DNA of 64,000 nt from Clostridium cuniculi. GTDB lineage: Bacteria > Bacillota > Clostridia > Clostridiales > Clostridiaceae. Numbering within the stretch: position 1 is the stretch's first letter; each line of letters opens with the position of its first letter. A program made the translations under genes and the position numbers. Shown one piece after another: positions 47,819 to 57,102 of this stretch. The notes under the pieces are model-generated. The model saw nothing but the letters and a program-made list of their open reading frames with translations, had not been told where the DNA came from and made no database searches. Location: the NCBI RefSeq assembly GCF_004353185.1, contig NZ_SMUS01000007.1:84467-148466 (forward strand), in the 5' to 3' direction.

Positions 47819-49903
47819 TTAATATATACTATCATTATAAGATATCACTTTATTCCTTCCTAATGACTTTGCCATATATAAAGCTTTATCAGCAAACTTT
47901 ATATTATTATAAAAATTCTTATCCTCATTACAATAATTATAAGTTCCTAAACTTACTGTAACATCTATTTTTTGTGAATCAACTATAAATTTATAATTTT
48001 CAACATAACTTCTTAATTGTTCTGCAATTTTCATTACCTTGTCAAAGTTACAATCATAAATAACTATTAAAAATTCCTCCCCACCAAATCTGCCAATATA
48101 TCCACTTTCTGAAATAATTTCTTGCATAATAGTACTTATACTTTTTAAAACATAATCACCTGCAGCATGTCCATAATTATCGTTTATTGATTTAAAGTAA
48201 TCAATATCAATAAGTATTATAGAACAATTTTCCTTATTTTTTAATACAAATTCACCTCTATTTAAAATCTCTTCTCTATTTAGAATTTCTGTTAATCCAT
48301 CATGAGTTGCTGCATATTCTATTTTATTAAATAGTCTTGCATTTTCTAAAGCAATAGCTATATATGAAGTTAAAATTTCTAATTTTTTTATATCGTTTTT
48401 ATTGTAAGCATTTTTATTGTAACTTTGCACACTTAATATGCCTATAACTTTACTTTCTATTATTATTGGACAAAATACTAAAGACTGTATATCTTTAAAA
48501 TTGCAATTTCCTAGTTCATTGCTTTTACTTGAAATATATTTATTATATTCTTTTTCAATATCATTAATTAAAACATTTTTTTTATTTTTATAACACCATC
48601 CACCAAATGTTTCTTCATCTAAGGCTACACTTCCATAATCTTTTAAATTTCCATCTACTATAAACAAATCATAATATAATAAATTATTGTTATATAAAGC
48701 AATTCCAAAGACATCAGCCTCCATGAGTTCACGCACTTCTTCATATATAACATTTAAGTTTTTTTCTATTTTCAAATTGGAAGTAAACTTTTTTCCTATA
48801 TCAGATATTAAATCTATATCTTGATACATTTCTTTATATATTTTGGCTTCTCTAGCTATTTCTTTACTATGAATTTTATCAAACCAACTACTACTTTTGC
48901 TATTAAATATTTTTTTTTCAATTTCTAAATGCATTTTTAAATATTTATATGCTTCATTCATTTTATTATTTCTAGAATAAAGTTCACTTAACTTATAATA
49001 TATTTCACTTTCATCTATAGGTGATGATATTTTTTTTATTTCATTATGTGCTTCTATAAGCTTATTTACACTTTGCTCATTATTTCCAATTAAATCATAA
49101 TAATTAGAAAAACGTATTAATGTTCTAATAACAAATATGGTATTATTAAAACTTCTAGCATTTTCAATTGCTAATATAAAATCTTTTTCTGCCTCTTCTA
49201 ATTTTCCCATTTTAAAATTTGCAACAGCTCTAATTGACAATACTTCACATTCATATATCCAACACTTTATTTCTTTAATTAATTCATATGCCTTTTCACA
49301 GCATTCATAGGCATAATTAAAGTCTCCATTATTTACTTCAATTTCAGCTAGCGTTATATAATATGCTATATTTGAATCTTTAGATATAAATCCATGAAAA
49401 CTTTTTATCTTATTTAATAACTCCTTAGCTTCTGTATATTTTTTACACTCAGTATATGCAACAGAAGTATTAATTAAAAGATCTATTAATAACTCTTCCT
49501 CATTCTCTTGATCTGCTAATTCAATTCCCATTAATCCATTTTCTATAGCTAAATCTAAATTTCCTAACCTTGAATAATCTGCTAAAAGTGCATTATAAGC
49601 TGCTATTTGTCCATTAATATCATTATTTCTTATAAATATTTCACTAGCCTCTATTCTACAATGACAAGCCTTATCATATTCACATCTAATATGATAATCC
49701 CACCCCTTATATATTAAACACCAAGCATAAGCTATATTATAATTATTATTTTTTGCTATATTCATTACTTCATCTAATATTTCCTGTACATTTGTAGGAT
49801 TAGCTCTTATATTATCTAAAAAAATAGATTTAAAGTATTCTATATGATTTTCATTTCTTTTAAACTGTTGCAAATTATATTTTAATTCTGCACTTCCAAT
49901 CAA
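47819..49903 (-). CDS. TPR-GAF-GGDEF diguanylate cyclase
   Basis: Makes cyclic di-GMP from two GTP. About nine TPR-like helical repeats fill residues 1-330, a GAF domain about 370-525, and the GGDEF domain (RFGGEEFL, active G-site) about 545-695. The RxxD product-inhibition site is absent (SESG in its place), so feedback inhibition is unlikely. I start at TTG 49903, with GGAGG eight bases before; the ATG at 49918 lacks any site. Soluble. Confidence 0.9.
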   Translation of the reverse strand: MIGSAELKYNLQQFKRNENHIEYFKSIFLDNIRANPTNVQEILDEVMNIAKNNNYNIAYAWCLIYKGWDYHIRCEYDKACHCRIEASEIFIRNNDINGQIAAYNALLADYSRLGNLDLAIENGLMGIELADQENEEELLIDLLINTSVAYTECKKYTEAKELLNKIKSFHGFISKDSNIAYYITLAEIEVNNGDFNYAYECCEKAYELIKEIKCWIYECEVLSIRAVANFKMGKLEEAEKDFILAIENARSFNNTIFVIRTLIRFSNYYDLIGNNEQSVNKLIEAHNEIKKISSPIDESEIYYKLSELYSRNNKMNEAYKYLKMHLEIEKKIFNSKSSSWFDKIHSKEIAREAKIYKEMYQDIDLISDIGKKFTSNLKIEKNLNVIYEEVRELMEADVFGIALYNNNLLYYDLFIVDGNLKDYGSVALDEETFGGWCYKNKKNVLINDIEKEYNKYISSKSNELGNCNFKDIQSLVFCPIIIESKVIGILSVQSYNKNAYNKNDIKKLEILTSYIAIALENARLFNKIEYAATHDGLTEILNREEILNRGEFVLKNKENCSIILIDIDYFKSINDNYGHAAGDYVLKSISTIMQEIISESGYIGRFGGEEFLIVIYDCNFDKVMKIAEQLRSYVENYKFIVDSQKIDVTVSLGTYNYCNEDKNFYNNIKFADKALYMAKSLGRNKVISYNDSIY

Positions 49904-50034
49904 AATACTCTCCTCCATTTAAATCCGAAATTTATTTACATTTTTTTCTTCATATTAAATATTTTACTATATTTTTTATTTTTTTTAAATCTATTTAATT
50001 ATATTAATATTATTTTTATATTAAATAAACAAAA

Positions 50035-50079
50035 AAGATTAATATTTCAAAATACAAAATTCTTTGAAACATTAATCTT
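50035..50079 (-). terminator. terminator of the 78-residue gene
   Basis: AAGATTAATATTTCAAA / TTTGAAACATTAATCTT stem (one mismatch) after the gene stop. Confidence 0.75.
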
Positions 50080-50092
50080 CTCATAATAAAAT

Positions 50093-50329
50093 TTATAAAT
50101 TATTATCTAAAGCTATCTTATCTACTATAGCTTTTCTTTCCTCTCCTATAGCAGCAATTAATTTTGTAGGCATAAATCCATTTTTATAAATTCTATCATC
50201 ATTTGCCTTTATCATTGCCACAACTGTAGACTCTAATTTTTCATATGATAATAAATCTTCTAAATATAAATCAATTACATCTTTTAATTTTGTTGCTAAT
50301 TCCTTTGGATTTCTGTATACAGCTCTCAT
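50093..50329 (-). CDS. small helical protein (possibly TIGR04540 group)
   Basis: 78 residues. MRAVYRNPKELATKLKDVID... with ends rich in Lys and Glu, two amphipathic helices. Resembles the clostridial TIGR04540 group by memory only. Start ATG 50329 follows AAGGAG; an earlier ATG at 50344 has none. Confidence 0.6.
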   Translation of the reverse strand: MRAVYRNPKELATKLKDVIDLYLEDLLSYEKLESTVVAMIKANDDRIYKNGFMPTKLIAAIGEERKAIVDKIALDNNL

Positions 50330-50369
50330 ATGTTGCTCCTTCAATTACTCTGATATTAATATTTATTTT

Positions 50370-50415
50370 AAGAAATTTAAGTTAAACTAAACAGTTAGTT
50401 TAACTTAAATTTCTT
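50370..50415 (-). terminator. terminator of cobO
   Basis: Perfect 21-pair stem, arms 50370-50390 and 50395-50415, four-base loop. Confidence 0.85.
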
Positions 50416-50464
50416 ATTCTTCCTTATGTATTATATATTAACTAAATACTATTTACTAGATATT

Positions 50465-50995
50465 TTATAACTCTATTCCTACTCTAGATGGAATCCCCTC
50501 TTTAAATGGATGCTTTATACATTTCATCTCTGTTACATAGTTAGCTAGTTCTATAAGCTCTTCCTTAGGATCTCTTCCAGTCATAACAACTTCTAATGTT
50601 TCAGGCTTATTTTTTAAGAAGTCTATAACCTCATTTAACTCTATAAACCCATTATTTATAGTTGCTATTATTTCATCTAATATTAATAAATCATAATCCT
50701 CATTTTTTATAATATCTTTTATCTCCTTAAACCTAGCTGTATGCTCTCTCTTAGCTTCCATTTTTTCTTCATCATTCATATTCCATACAAATTTGTTTAC
50801 AGGCCTTCCTGGTAAAAAAGTTATATATTCTTTTAATTTTTCTAATGATACCAGCTCACCACTTTTTCCACTTTTCAAAAATTGAGTTATAAAAACTTTT
50901 TTCTCTCTACCTGCAGCTCTAATTGCCAATCCCATAGCTGCAGTAGTCTTTCCCTTTCCATCTCCACAATATATATGTATAAGTCCCTTCTCCAT
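50465..50995 (-). CDS. cobO: cob(I)alamin adenosyltransferase (CobO/BtuR type)
   Basis: 176 residues. P-loop CGDGKGKTTAAMG, plus TQFLKSGKSGEL and LILDEIIATINNG match the CobO family, which adenosylates cobalamin intermediates. ATG 50995 follows AGGAG with an eight-base spacer; the GTG at 51004 overlaps the site. Isolated from other cobalamin genes here, so it may serve salvage. Confidence 0.93.
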   Translation of the reverse strand: MEKGLIHIYCGDGKGKTTAAMGLAIRAAGREKKVFITQFLKSGKSGELVSLEKLKEYITFLPGRPVNKFVWNMNDEEKMEAKREHTARFKEIKDIIKNEDYDLLILDEIIATINNGFIELNEVIDFLKNKPETLEVVMTGRDPKEELIELANYVTEMKCIKHPFKEGIPSRVGIEL

Positions 50996-51128
50996 AATAC
51001 TCACTCCTAATATATTAGCTATAATTTATTTTTTAACTATAATACTTTCTATATAACACTATTGTCAACTTTTTTTACCTTATAACTTATTATTTTCAAA
51101 AAATTTATCCCTTATTATAAAATAAAAG

Positions 51129-51196
51129 CTAAGAGTAAATTTTAGTACTATTTAATAATTTTTAAAATTAAATAGTGTTTTCCTTAACTCTTAACC
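51129..51196 (-). terminator. terminator of the exporter gene
   Basis: Imperfect long stem TAAGAGT...GTACTATTTAAT paired with ATTAAATAGTGT...ACTCTTA. Confidence 0.6.
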
Positions 51197-51206
51197 TTCA
51201 CTTCAA

Positions 51207-52232
51207 TTATCTAATTAATATAAATATTAATATTAAAGCTGCAACTATTTGTAATACGCCTACACCTAATGCATATAAAGATACAGCTTTTCCTTGCTTA
51301 AGTAATTCTTTTACATTAACTCTTAATCCAATTGCTGCTAATGCTATAATTTCAAGATTATTACTTATAGTTTTACATACATGAGATACATTTACAGGTA
51401 TAATCTTTAATGAAAATAAAGCACAAGTTACAAAGAATCCTATAACATACCAAGGAATTTTAACTTTTTTCTTTTCAATTTCATGTACTTCTTCTTCTAA
51501 TATTTCTTCATTATTTTTATGCTTTAAATGACCAAATACAAAAACTACAACAACTAATAATACAACTCTTAATATCTTAAAAATCATAGCCATATCTTTT
51601 ACTTCTTCACCAACCATAGCTCCGCTGGCAGCAACTTGACCTACTGATTGTAATGTACCACCAATTAAAGCCCCTGTCTGCATTGTCTCTGAATTAAATA
51701 AAGCCCTAGCTATTATCGGTAAAACAAACATTAAAACTATTCCCGTAATATTTACTATAGTAATTGCTATACCCTTTTCTTTATCATCTGCATCAATTAC
51801 TGGAGCTGTTGCTGCTATAGCTGATGAACCACATACAGCATTTCCACTAGCCATTAAAAATCTAAAGTTTTCACTAAACCCTAGCTTCTTTCCTATATAT
51901 ATTGAACCAACTATTGTTACTGCCATTTGTAATATTATAAAAACAAATCCACCTATACCTAGCTCTAATAATGTATTTACACTTAAGGTAGCTCCTAATA
52001 AAACAATGGAATATGATAGTATATCAGTTTCTGAAAACTTATATCCTTTTTGAAAAACATCTTGATTTAAAAATAAATTTCCCACAAACATTCCTAGAAA
52101 AATTGATATTGTACCTGCCCCTAATTTAGGTACAAATTTAGCAATCAATATCCCTACAAATGCTACTGCTACTGAAACTAATAGCCCTGGTAATATACCT
52201 TTCATATAATCGATAAATTTATTATTCTTCAT
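51207..52232 (-). CDS. YeiH-type (PF03601) putative sulfate/sulfite exporter
   Basis: 341 residues, about ten membrane helices, with LGMFVGNLFLNQ, LMASGNAVCGSSAIAATAPVI and GALIGGTLQSVGQVAASGAMVG motifs of the Cons_hypoth698/YeiH family. Named sulfate exporters, but the substrate is not firmly known. ATG 52232; GGAGGG is ten bases upstream. Divergent from a LysR gene, the usual YeiE/YeiH arrangement. Confidence 0.87.
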   Translation of the reverse strand: MKNNKFIDYMKGILPGLLVSVAVAFVGILIAKFVPKLGAGTISIFLGMFVGNLFLNQDVFQKGYKFSETDILSYSIVLLGATLSVNTLLELGIGGFVFIILQMAVTIVGSIYIGKKLGFSENFRFLMASGNAVCGSSAIAATAPVIDADDKEKGIAITIVNITGIVLMFVLPIIARALFNSETMQTGALIGGTLQSVGQVAASGAMVGEEVKDMAMIFKILRVVLLVVVVFVFGHLKHKNNEEILEEEVHEIEKKKVKIPWYVIGFFVTCALFSLKIIPVNVSHVCKTISNNLEIIALAAIGLRVNVKELLKQGKAVSLYALGVGVLQIVAALILIFILIR

Positions 52233-52405
52233 GTATATCATTCCCTCCTTAAAATTTTAACCACTTATTACATAACTTAGTATATCTACAAAATTATCAT
52301 TAGTAAAATAAATATTAATTATAATAATGATTACTTTTTTTAATAATTAGTGTATAATGTATTTATCGCAATTAGTTTACCCATTAATACTAGGAGGTTA
52401 TTACA

Positions 52406-53299
52406 TTGATTGAAGAATTTAAAACTTTTATTGCAGTTGTTGATTTTAAAAATTTTACTAAAGCAGCTGAATATTTAAATCTTTCACAACCAAGTGTTAG
52501 TACTCATATAAAAAATTTAGAAATTACTTTTGGAGTTACTTTAATAAATAGGTCAGTTAAACAAAAAACTATATCTATTACAGAAAGTGGTTATACTCTA
52601 TATAAAAGAGCTAAGGAAATTATAAATCTTTTAGATATTACATTTCTGGATGTAAAAACACTTTCAAGCTCAGTTAAAGGAAGTATAAAAATAGGAGCGA
52701 GCTTAACTATAGGAGAATATATACTTCCAAAATTTTTAGCTGATTTTTCTATTAAATATCCTGATGTTGACATAGAGGTTATTATAGAAAATACTTCAAT
52801 TATATCTAGAGAACTAAAAAAAATGAAATTAGATATAGGTCTTATAGAAGGTTCAGCTTCATCAGCTCTATTTAAACAAGAATATTTTTTAGAAGACGAA
52901 ATGGTTCTTGTTGTTCCTTTTGAGAGTGATCTAAAGGATAAAGAACTTAATATAGATAGTCTTCAAGACAAAAGATGGATTGCCCGTGAGGAAGGATCAG
53001 GTACTAGAGAATATCTTGATTTATTCTTTACACAACATAAAATTATTCCTAAAAGTATGATGATATTAGGCAGTAATTTATCAGTTAAAGAGGCTGTTAG
53101 AAATAATTTAGGATTAACAATTACATCTAGACATGTAATTTCAGAAGCTGAAGCTCGAAATGAATTAGCTTCTATAAAACTTAATAATGATTTTACTAGA
53201 TCATTTTCATACATATATCCAAAAGAATTAACACTATCAAAAGCAGCAAATATTTTCTTAGAAGAACTTAAAGCCTACACCTCAAAACCTAACTCTTAA
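52406..53299 (+). CDS. LysR-family regulator, divergent from YeiH-type exporter
   Basis: 297 residues. Helix-turn-helix FKNFTKAAEYLNLSQPSVSTHIKNLE at 12-37, then the effector-binding domain. Start codon is TTG 52406, eight bases after AGGAGG. Likely regulates the exporter (YeiE-like). A promoter with TATAAT near 52352 fits the intergenic region. Confidence 0.92.
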   Translation: MIEEFKTFIAVVDFKNFTKAAEYLNLSQPSVSTHIKNLEITFGVTLINRSVKQKTISITESGYTLYKRAKEIINLLDITFLDVKTLSSSVKGSIKIGASLTIGEYILPKFLADFSIKYPDVDIEVIIENTSIISRELKKMKLDIGLIEGSASSALFKQEYFLEDEMVLVVPFESDLKDKELNIDSLQDKRWIAREEGSGTREYLDLFFTQHKIIPKSMMILGSNLSVKEAVRNNLGLTITSRHVISEAEARNELASIKLNNDFTRSFSYIYPKELTLSKAANIFLEELKAYTSKPNS

Positions 53300-53717
53300 T
53301 TACATAAAGCGAAAATTGAATAATATTGCGCACCACATGGATCGAAAAAATGAAATATTTATTTTCCGGGAAACGTGAAATTTTCACCGAGAATTTATAT
53401 AATTGATTCCGTAAAGTTTGCTAAAGTTTTTAAACTCACTTCGCTCAAACAGTAAAAACTTATTAACGCAACTTTACTTCATCAATTATTAAATTCTATG
53501 GTTCAATTTCAATGTTCCCTCCAAATTAATATTTCATTTTTTCTTTTCTCATGTATATGCTTTTAAGGTGGTTACGTAGAAAATTGTATCTTTTAGCTTA
53601 AAAGCTAGTGATAGAGAAAAATTAATGATATTATCGGAAGGAAAATTACACTAATTTCTGGAGATAATATCATTAATTTTCGTCATCACGGCACTTAAGC
53701 TATAACGAACAATTTAG
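53300..53717. other. 418-base gap with two large palindromic elements
   Basis: No ORF. The gap is dominated by element A (53344-53543) and element B (53574-53728), described separately. Short direct repeats GAAAATTG occur near 53311 and 53580. The composition is unlike the neighbouring coding DNA. Confidence 0.85.
53344..53543. repeat. element A: 200-base imperfect palindrome
   Basis: Terminal arms 53344-53359 and 53528-53543 pair perfectly over 16 bases. Inward arms match almost continuously (GGGAA/TTCCC, TGAAATT/AATTTCA, AGAATTTA..ATAATTGAT, GTAAAG..GC, AAGTTTTTA), leaving a 20-base apex with CACTTCGCTCA. It could be a MITE-like insertion or a structured RNA. Confidence 0.8.
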
Positions 53718-53728
53718 TTATAGTACGT
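53574..53728. repeat. element B: nested imperfect palindrome
   Basis: The core is a perfect 18-pair stem (53618-53635 and 53663-53680) with a 27-base loop. Outer arms AGCTTAAAAGC..GTGAT and ATCAC..GCACTTAAGCT, and ACGTA..AAATTGT with ACAATTT..TACGT, pair imperfectly. The right edge reaches the last codons of the cardiolipin synthase gene. Confidence 0.75.
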
Positions 53729-55142
53729 CGGAGAATAGTCTTGATAGTGATTCTTTAATTTTAACTCCTCTGCTTCTATTTTGATATTTTTCTAGTGTTA
53801 GCTCTTCGGATTTAAGTATATCTTTTTCAAATTCACTTTTTTGTTGTTTTGAAATAGTTTCTGAATAAATAAAGGCATTTACTTCAAAGTTCAATTCAAA
53901 ACTTCTAGTATCCATATTAGCTGTTCCTATTGAACAAATTTCATCATCTATAACTACAGTCTTAGCATGAAGAAAAGCACTTCTATCATAATGATATATT
54001 TTAACTCCATACTCTAATAAATCTCCAGCATAAACTAAATTTGCCCAATATACAAAAGGATGATCCCCTTTTCCTGGTATCATTATTCTTACATCAACCC
54101 CTGATGCTGAAGCCAATTTTAAACTATCAGATATACTTTTATCGATAATTAAATAAGGTGATTGAATATATAAATATTTTTTAGCTCTTTGAATCATTTT
54201 TAAATACGCTAACTTAATCTCATATCTATCACTTAAATTTGGTCCACTTGACACTATTTGCATTCCTGTATTAGGTTCACCAATATTTTCATCACTAATT
54301 TCTAATACATGACTTAAGTCTACTTCTTCTTTAGTTGCATACCTCCAATCTGCTAAAAACCTTAAATTTAAGTCTTTTACTGCACTCCCCTTAAACTTAA
54401 TATGAGTATCTCTCCAATATCCAAACTTTTTATCTTTTCCTAAATACTCATCTCCAACATTAAATCCTCCAACAAAAGCAACTTTATTATCTATAACAAC
54501 TATTTTTCTATGATTTCTAAAATTCATATTAAGATTAATAAGCTTTAACCAAGATGGAAAGAATTCTCCTGTTTTTCCTCCAACTGCTCTTAATTTTTTT
54601 AATACATTTCTATTTAATAACCTACTTCCAACAGAATCATATAATAATCTAACTTCAACTCCATTCTTAGCTTTTTCTTCTAAAATATCTAGTATCTTTG
54701 TTCCTATATCATCATTTTTAAATATATAGAATTCTATATTTATACTCTTTTTAGCCTTGTTAAGACTTTTTAACAAGGCATCAAAAAATTCTTTTCCATC
54801 TGAGTACATACAAACTTCATTATCATTTCTGTATGGTGAATAATCAATAGTTTCTAAAGCCATTATCATATCCATATTTTCTACTGGTACTTGGCTTCTT
54901 TCTTTTACTTGTCTATCATATTTCTCTAAAACCTTTATTTCTGCATTTTTAATTCCAAACATATTTGACTTGTTCATTTTTCTTCCAACAAGCAAAAACA
55001 CTATAAATCCTATAAAAGGTGCTATGTATAAAATTAATGTCCATGCTATAATGCTATTGGCTGAACGCTTTTCCTTAAATACCATATAAACTATTGTTAA
55101 TAAATTTATAATATGAATTAACACAGTTAAAAATTTAAACAT
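53718..55142 (-). CDS. cls: cardiolipin synthase
   Basis: Joins two phosphatidylglycerol molecules to cardiolipin. Two N-terminal membrane helices, then two phospholipase D HKD motifs: NHRKIVVIDNKVAFVGGFN and LHAKTVVIDDEICSIGTANMD. 474 residues, normal. I start at ATG 55142, nine bases after AAAGGAG; the ATG at 55151 overlaps it. The C-terminus SRLFSDVL is typical. Confidence 0.95.
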   Translation of the reverse strand: MFKFLTVLIHIINLLTIVYMVFKEKRSANSIIAWTLILYIAPFIGFIVFLLVGRKMNKSNMFGIKNAEIKVLEKYDRQVKERSQVPVENMDMIMALETIDYSPYRNDNEVCMYSDGKEFFDALLKSLNKAKKSINIEFYIFKNDDIGTKILDILEEKAKNGVEVRLLYDSVGSRLLNRNVLKKLRAVGGKTGEFFPSWLKLINLNMNFRNHRKIVVIDNKVAFVGGFNVGDEYLGKDKKFGYWRDTHIKFKGSAVKDLNLRFLADWRYATKEEVDLSHVLEISDENIGEPNTGMQIVSSGPNLSDRYEIKLAYLKMIQRAKKYLYIQSPYLIIDKSISDSLKLASASGVDVRIMIPGKGDHPFVYWANLVYAGDLLEYGVKIYHYDRSAFLHAKTVVIDDEICSIGTANMDTRSFELNFEVNAFIYSETISKQQKSEFEKDILKSEELTLEKYQNRSRGVKIKESLSRLFSDVL

Positions 55143-55258
55143 CACACTCATCTCCTTTACAAATTATTTTTCGCTAAATGCTCTATATTTATAATTCAAA
55201 ATTTATTATAGTATATATTAGATTCACTCATTTTATCAACTCTACAGTTTTTATAATT

Positions 55259-55328
55259 AAATAAATAAAACCTCTATTATCCAATATACTTAAGTTTAAT
55301 AAATATATTTTCTAATAAAGGTTTTATT
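55259..55328 (-). terminator. terminator of the alpha-galactoside importer operon
   Basis: AAATAAAACCT and AGGTTTTATTT arms with intervening TATTA/TAATA pairs, directly after the permease stop. Confidence 0.7.
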
Positions 55329-55335
55329 TTAAAAA

Positions 55336-56220
55336 TTACTTTATTGCACCTTTAGTTACTCCGTTTATAATCCACTTTTGAGCAAATAAGTAGAATACTA
55401 ATAATGGTAACAATGCTAAAAGATATGATGCAAAAGCTACATTATAATTTGTCCCAAATTTAGATTGAAATATATATTGAGCTAATGGTAAAGTTGCTGC
55501 ACTTTGATCGCTTAATATTACAAGTGGCATCATTACGTCATTCCAAGCCCAAAGCGCTGTCATAATTCCAACAGTTGCATGCATTGGTTTTAATAATGGA
55601 AATATAATTTTCCAGAACACAGTCCATTGTTTAGCACCATCAACATATGCTGCTTCTTCTAATTCAAGTGGAATATTTTTTAAATATCCAACATAAAGTA
55701 ATGTATTCATAGATATTCCAAATACCATATAAAGAATTATCATACCAATTTTATTATCTAAGTTAAAGAAACTTACTTGTTTAACAAGAGGTAACATTAA
55801 CATTGAAAAAGGTACAAACATTGCACTTACAAAATAAAAATATACAAACTTATAAAATTTCTTATGCATGTTTCTTGCAATAGCATATGCAACTAATGAA
55901 TTCGTAACTATAGTTACTATTACAGCACCTGCTGTTATAATCAAGCTATTCATTATTGTATGAAAGAAATTAGTCATTTTAATAGCTTGCACAAAATTAC
56001 TAAAACTCCATGTTTTAGGCAATGACAAAACATTCCCCATCATTTCTGATGGTTGTTTAAATGCAATAACAATAGTTATATAAAGTGGAAATAATATTGT
56101 TAATGAACAAACAATAAGTAATATTGTAATTGGCCAATTAATTTTTCCATCTTCCTTTTTTATAAAAGATTTTTTCTTTACTTCTGTTGTATTACTAGAT
56201 TTTAAACTTAATTCTGCCAT
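55336..56220 (-). CDS. alpha-galactoside ABC importer permease (MalG type)
   Basis: 294 residues, six membrane helices; EAA loop LELEEAAYVDGAKQWTVFWKIIFPLLKPM; end WIINGVTKGAIK. ATG overlaps the stop of the upstream permease (TAATG), so the two are translationally coupled. Last gene of the three-gene importer operon. Confidence 0.93.
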   Translation of the reverse strand: MAELSLKSSNTTEVKKKSFIKKEDGKINWPITILLIVCSLTILFPLYITIVIAFKQPSEMMGNVLSLPKTWSFSNFVQAIKMTNFFHTIMNSLIITAGAVIVTIVTNSLVAYAIARNMHKKFYKFVYFYFVSAMFVPFSMLMLPLVKQVSFFNLDNKIGMIILYMVFGISMNTLLYVGYLKNIPLELEEAAYVDGAKQWTVFWKIIFPLLKPMHATVGIMTALWAWNDVMMPLVILSDQSAATLPLAQYIFQSKFGTNYNVAFASYLLALLPLLVFYLFAQKWIINGVTKGAIK

Positions 56221-57083
56221 TATAGTTGAACCTCCCTTTTTTCTAATATCTTAATTTGGAATAATGATATTGCCACAATAACTATAAAATACACTACTGA
56301 GTTTGCTGATTGATATCCAAATTGACTTCCTCCAAATCCAGCCTTATATATAAGCATAGAAATGGATTCTGTTGACTGTGCAGGTCCTCCACCTGTTAAT
56401 GACATAATTTGATCAAATACCATTAAGAAATTTTTCATACATAAAACCATATTTATTGTAAAGAATGGTGCAATTAAAGGAAATGTAATCTTTCTAAATT
56501 GAAGCCATTTACCAGCTCCATCAATTCCACTTGCTTCATAAACATCATCTGGAATAGTTTGAAGTCCTGAAATATAAATTATAGTATTAAAAGCTATTGA
56601 TTGCCATGCAACTACAATTACTACACCTATCCATGCTAAACTTGTACTTCCAAGTATACTCTTACTAAGAACTTCACTTCCCATAACCTCTCCTAGTTTA
56701 GGAATTATAAATGTAAAAATATAATTAAATATATATCCTACAATCAATCCACCTAAAATATTAGGTAAGAAATATAATCCTCTTAAAGTGGTCTTAAACT
56801 TTATCTTTGAATTTAAAGCTAATGCTAATGCTAAACTTATTATATTTACTATTATTGTTGTAACTATAGCAAACTTAAAAGTAAACATATATGAATTTAG
56901 TACTCTTGAATCTGTAAATAAATCCTTAAAGTTCATTAATCCCACAAAATCAAAATCTCCAAACCCTCTAAAATTTGTGAAACTATACATTACCCCTTTT
57001 AACAATGGGAATGTGTGGAACAAGAAAAATACAACTATCATTGGTATTACTGTTCCTAAGAAAAACATATCTCTTTTCTTCAT
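56220..57083 (-). CDS. alpha-galactoside ABC importer permease (MalF type)
   Basis: 287 residues, six membrane helices; EAA loop DDVYEASGIDGAGKWLQFRKITFPL. Its stop overlaps the start of the next permease. 19 bases from the binding-protein stop. MsmF-type partner. Confidence 0.93.
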   Translation of the reverse strand: MKKRDMFFLGTVIPMIVVFFLFHTFPLLKGVMYSFTNFRGFGDFDFVGLMNFKDLFTDSRVLNSYMFTFKFAIVTTIIVNIISLALALALNSKIKFKTTLRGLYFLPNILGGLIVGYIFNYIFTFIIPKLGEVMGSEVLSKSILGSTSLAWIGVVIVVAWQSIAFNTIIYISGLQTIPDDVYEASGIDGAGKWLQFRKITFPLIAPFFTINMVLCMKNFLMVFDQIMSLTGGGPAQSTESISMLIYKAGFGGSQFGYQSANSVVYFIVIVAISLFQIKILEKREVQL

Positions 57084-57102
57084 TTCTAATCACCCTTCCA
57101 TA

